Positions 59,886-64,000 of a stretch of DNA of 64,000 bases are shown piece after piece. This DNA is from Sapria himalayana (taxonomy: Eukaryota > Streptophyta > Magnoliopsida > Malpighiales > Rafflesiaceae): contig JAREIK010000506.1 in assembly GCA_029783825.1 (NCBI GenBank), positions 1,321,502 to 1,385,501 of the forward strand, in the 5' to 3' direction. Made by a program: the position numbers and the translations under genes. The notes under the pieces are model-generated. The model had not been told where the DNA came from and made no database searches. It worked only from the letters and a program-made list of their open reading frames with translations. Numbering within the stretch: the first letter of the stretch is position 1; each line of letters starts with the position of its first letter.

Positions 59886-61440
59886 TTTTTTTTATTATGT
59901 TTCACCAAACCGAATTACCTAGATTCTCATTGTTTTTTTACATTTTCTAGTGTTTTTTTATTTAACATAAACTTTTAATTATTAGAGGTCAGTGACAAAT
60001 TAATAATTATTTTCATCAAAAGGCAATAATAGGCTCAAGGTGGGTTTTGAGTTGAAGTCATGTTTTGAAATAGAGATATTAAACTCTTTCAGACCTCACA
60101 CTAAACATTGAACTTATATGCTTGAACACTACCCTCCATTGTCAATATTTTCAATTTACAAATAATTTTCATATTCATGTCACACATACACACATACACA
60201 CATATATATTCATGTTTTTCAAAAATAATAAATTATATCATTTTCATATTCATCTTATCATGACATCAAATCCTAGATAAGTAGCAAACTCCTACTATCT
60301 TAATCTTTGTCAAAGTCACCAAAGATAATAAACCAAGAGATCTAATTTTTAATGGTGATTATATTTTTACAATGTAGTGTATAATTACATAAATACTAAC
60401 ACACTAGATCTAATAATAATTTTAAAATAAAATGTCTTTGGGTCATGCGAGATTTTAAGAAATAGGAATAAAAATAGTATTAATTTATCAATAGTTATCG
60501 TGACGTTCAAGAAAAACAAAATAAAAAAATAATAAACAATGACCAATTATATGTAATATGATTATTGACTATTGAATTTATAACTTATGAATTTGAAATA
60601 GGAATAAGTTATGAGACCTGTAATACATGAACAAAGGAAAATATATGTCGCTACCTTATAAAAGAGTTTTTTATACTTATTTCTAATATATATATCATGG
60701 TGAATTAACTCTGAGAATCAAAAGAGTTTTATTGATCTATTCTCTGAAAATAACTTTCAACATATGTCTCTAATATGTCCTTCCTTCTTTGATGTGTATT
60801 ATAATAAAACACTCAAAAATTATTATTTGTAACTACTGAGGGCCAACTATGAGAGTAAGGGAAAAATAAACTTGCAACACATACATGCTCAATCATGATG
60901 ATGTTATGCATACATATGGGAATATGTTTGTATCCTCTAGAACCTAAGAGTCACAATTTGGTGAATAATATTGATAATATCCTTAATGTAAAAAATAATG
61001 TCTACAAAAGTTAGTTTTATTTACTAATACCTTATTTGATGGAGACCCAAAAACGAACAGCAATTAGATTTCCAAAACTAGCTACAGAGGAATACAAATT
61101 AGCTCAAACCTTTTAAAGGACTATGAAAGCAATCGATCTATTATTACGACACATACAAGAGTTATCCCATCATAGGAGAATGATGGCATCCATTTTTTGT
61201 AATGTATATAGCCGACAATCTCCCGTGGCATCCTGCAGTAAGTTCTAAAGCTTGGGATAAAAGTCTACGAGTTATTAAAAAAATTCACAATGGGTGAGAT
61301 ATTTATTTTTGTTTGTATTTATTTTATTTTTGTGTTTTGGACTTTGGTTGGCCCAACCTAACTTTTGGTTGTTTGGTTTCCATCACTATCCATGATGGAT
61401 ACAAACTACCTATGCTTTGTACTACTTTTTTTTTTTTTTT
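59886..61440. other. AT-rich stretch, no gene
   Basis: No coding frame or recognised repeat. A poly-T run of about 16 lies at 61,425-61,440. Confidence 0.4.
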
Positions 61441-61860
61441 GTATAGTGAATTGTGAAATAAGAATGGGCTTTTCCATCCGGTAGCTCTTGACCACCAATA
61501 CAATAAGATCCTCCTGTGGCCACATTTCACATGCCCAGTTGCCAACTAAGCCATGACCACCAATATGGTTCTTTTAGCACCGAAGGAATCAGTAAAGATT
61601 CCATGCCCGAACCAGGTGATCTGCAGTGTCAACAGCTGGAGTTGCAAGAATTTGCTGAAAGCCAACTTATGACATGGAGGAGAGTCGGATGCCCATCACC
61701 AACATAATCGGCTACTATGGTCATAGTTGGCTTAAGCAGTTCGGATTGCTTCGCGCATCCTCTTCATCCAGCTTCCCACATGTGATGAATGTGCCCTTCC
61801 CTGTCGCCTCTTATTAACCTCACATTAAGATTTTCCAAGTGTCGCCTCTTATTGATAGAA
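61441..61860. other. Richer unidentified segment
   Basis: GC is higher here than around it. A 63-codon plus frame at 61,516-61,707 (MATFHMPSCQLSHDHQYG, then QQLELQEFAESQLMTWRR) has no recognised domain. GACCACCAATA occurs at 61,491 and 61,556, and GTCGCCTCTTATT at 61,804 and 61,845, two short direct repeats. Possibly a gene or transposon fragment. Confidence 0.3.
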
Positions 61861-62719
61861 GGATGTCCACCAAGTAATAATTATCTATGAATACGATACT
61901 AAGTTTTAATTCATGCCTTTTTAAATTCATAATTAACAATAATCATTAAAAAAAACTTAATAAGTTAGTGTTCACACCATTCCCACAATGTGTACCATAA
62001 GAAAAATAGTAGACGCCTACATATTAGTATCATATTATCGCTCCATTGATTAAAATTTTTTTTCACCCACCCCCCAATCACCACCTTATCAACCTAATAT
62101 ATATACATACGATAAACTTTCACACTAGTCAATCATCTCAGTAGTGATCACGACCAAATACATTTAATTTTTGAATTCTTATGAAATCAAATGCATTAAT
62201 GATGATTAAAATGCATCTATTATCACTCCCTTGATTGTAACCAATAATTAGTTGGTGTCACATATGTATTTTGACATCAACAGTGAGTTGATGTCATACA
62301 TGAATATTGACATCAACAATGAATTAATGTCATACATAAATATTGACACACAGTGTGTGTCTAGGGTTTGGTGCACCAAAGGTTTTTTGTTGCTCAATTT
62401 GGTATGTTTAATGAGAGCACAATGTTATGTTTATTATGCGATTCATGTGCTTATTGTACATAGAAACATAAATATGATAATATGATAAAACATAACCAAA
62501 AATAATAGAAAAAGAATACTCAATGATAAATAGATATACATGTACATACTTTAAATAAAAGAATATAAATAAAAACACCTCACATAATTGAGTAGTCTCA
62601 TCCACAAAACAAAAGACTAAGAAAAGTAAATATAAATCATTACAATAAAATTCAATCATTATATTGAAATATTAATGTTGCAATCTGAATTATTTAATTT
62701 ATTTATTAATTATTTCATT
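61861..62719. other. AT-rich stretch with a short tandem repeat
   Basis: GATGTCATACATGAATATTG, ATGTCATACATAAATATTG and a related GTGTCACATATGTATTTTG copy lie at about 62,256-62,346, a diverged repeat of about 42-43 bp. GGTTTGGTGCACCAAAGG follows at 62,367. No gene. Confidence 0.45.
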
Positions 62720-62920
62720 TGTTGAAATTTTCTTATTTTGGAGCACAGGACATGTGGTCCTGAGTTATATATACATGGTTTATGTTATATTCTGAGCTTA
62801 GCTTTTCATATTATCAAAATTTTAACTTTTTTCTCTTTGTTACGTCCTCTATTTTTTTCTCAATGCCTAACCCAACCCCAACCTTAACTGGATGGGTATT
62901 AAACATGGTATCAGAGGGTG
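62720..62920 (+). repeat. Possible solo or truncated copia LTR with primer-binding site
   Basis: TGTTGAAATTTTC at 62,720 and TATTAAACA at about 62,908 could be LTR ends. TGGTATCAGAGGG follows at once, the initiator tRNA-Met primer-binding sequence. A TATATATA stretch lies at 62,766-62,773. No second LTR or coding domain is seen, so this is tentative. Confidence 0.4.
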
Positions 62921-63171
62921 ATTTGTGGCAAGGTGGCTGTGGTATTGGGATGCCCGAGTGATGACGCAGCCTCTGGCAATGTCAACAATTGTAATCATTG
63001 TCAGTATGTGGCGGTGGCACCACTGATATTCTTGAATGTGGTACTGGGTAATTTTAAAATACTCACGTACAATAAGTAATTTAGCTCTCTTAAATTTCTT
63101 GTGGCCTTCAAAACTTTTGAATGTGTATTTTTTGGTGATCTAGAAGTTTTTGAAGTGCACGACGACAAACC

Positions 63172-63554
63172 TAGAGGTGTCAAACGGGCCGGGCCGGCCC
63201 GGCACGATAAAAAAACGTGCCCGGGCCCGGGCGAACAAAGCACGTGCCGTGCCGTGCCTTGGCACGGCACGCCGGCACGCGTGCCTGCGTCGTGAGTCGT
63301 GAGTCGCGACTCACGAGTCACGACTCACGGTCACGACTCACTGAGTCGTGACTCGTGACCCAACCGGGCCCCGCCCCCGATAAAAAGACCGCGGGTCGGG
63401 TCCAAACAGACCCGCCCCGCCCCGCCTGCCCTGCCTTGCCGAGCGGCCGGCACGGCACGGCACGGCCTTGCCGTGCCCGACACGGCACTGTAGCACGGCT
63501 GGGCACGTGAAAAACGGGCCGTGCCGTGCTGGGCCGGCCCGTTTGACACCTCTA
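63172..63554. mobile_element. hAT MITE, 383 bp, GC-rich, perfect target duplication
   Basis: Terminal inverted repeats begin TAGAGGTGTCAAACGGGC at both ends and extend into GGGCCGG. The flanks are identical 8-mers, GACAAACC (63,164-63,171 and 63,555-63,562), diagnostic of hAT insertion. The interior alternates GGCACGGCACG runs with a palindromic core of GTCGTGACTCACGAGTCAC type (63,289-63,360). It is the most GC-rich segment of the window and probably the youngest hAT MITE. Frames across it on both strands are incidental. Confidence 0.93.
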
Positions 63555-64000
63555 GACAAACCTCACGGCGACCAAAATGACAACAATGATACAAAATCAA
63601 GATCATTATACGTGGAAGTGTGTTTGAGACCACTGGGATAAAAAAAGAAAGCTTTACTTTTAAAATTTTCACATAAAATCTAGATTATTTGTGAAAGTTA
63701 TTATTCACAATTGCAATGTGTTGAAGTGTCGTACCGTGACAAAAAATTTGAGGGGACATATATATATTTCTTTTAGGCTTTTTTTTTTATTTCTTTTAGG
63801 TTATATTAGTAAGAATTTGATTTGTGACTTAAGAGTATGTAAATTATTTATTGAAAACTTCACCACATACTAAGACTAATAAATAGATAGTGATTGATGC
63901 ACAATTACTAGTACATATATGATAATCAATTGATCCCAACATATAAAATTACACATATTCATTAAAAGAGCGATATGATATTTTACAAATATTTATCATT
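63555..64000. other. AT-rich stretch, no gene
   Basis: No gene or recognised repeat. The target duplication GACAAACC is at its left edge. Confidence 0.4.

Noticed and set aside
63001..63672. GC-rich open frames on both strands near the right end
   Set aside because: They run through the hAT MITE termini and reflect its GGCACGG repeats.
1..64000. CRISPR arrays, tRNA or rRNA genes, bacterial-type operons
   Set aside because: No spacer-repeat pattern of CRISPR type, no complete cloverleaf, no rRNA text; the tandem repeats seen are plant satellites and microsatellites.

Overview
The window is nuclear DNA of a flowering plant, judged from its content: AT-rich, full of Ty1/copia, Ty3/gypsy, CACTA (En/Spm), hAT and Mutator-like (MULE) relics that have plant-type domains and GT-AG introns, with long microsatellites and no sign of compact gene packing. 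The sequence does not let me name a species. I find no convincing host gene, rRNA, tRNA or CRISPR array. It reads as an intergenic nest of transposons of different ages.

Layout. 1-2.1 kb: a MuDR-type transposase relic (minus strand) beside a dispersed repeat. 2.1-4.2 kb: CA/TG/AT microsatellites, a purine-rich minisatellite and the right arm of a terminal-inverted-repeat element. 4.47-10.2 kb: an old, internally deleted copia element with LTRs of about 1.2-1.4 kb; its left LTR is split by a 1,058-bp element filled with GAGCTC. 10.7-34.1 kb: what looks like one CACTA transposon carrying relics of both its genes (TNP2-like and Transposase_24-like). A 4.6-kb copia element with 235-bp LTRs (13,293-17,924), a 329-bp MITE and a 4.26-kb hAT element (27,461-31,722) sit inside it. 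The hAT splits one copy of a 1.1-kb tandem duplication. 34.2-37.5 kb: a gypsy relic into which a minus-strand copia element inserted. 38-51 kb: degraded repeats, including a 1.2-kb family in both orientations with internal 104-bp units, and hAT fragments. 51-64 kb: microsatellites, a TTTTTTTA array, GC-rich hAT MITEs (two with target-site duplications), a second GAGCTC-filled element, and a few unidentified richer segments.

The coding relics are retrotransposon Gag-Pol or DNA transposase genes, each broken by in-frame stops. Many visible lesions are C-to-T or G-to-A transitions, as expected from decay of methylated cytosine in silenced transposons. The points most worth following are the family with GGGGAATTATGTTTTGG-type termini and a GAGCTC-saturated core (two full copies, one with an empty site visible in the sister LTR), the nested CACTA, the GC-rich hAT MITEs with a possible autonomous relative, and a promoter-like palindrome near 54.7 kb.
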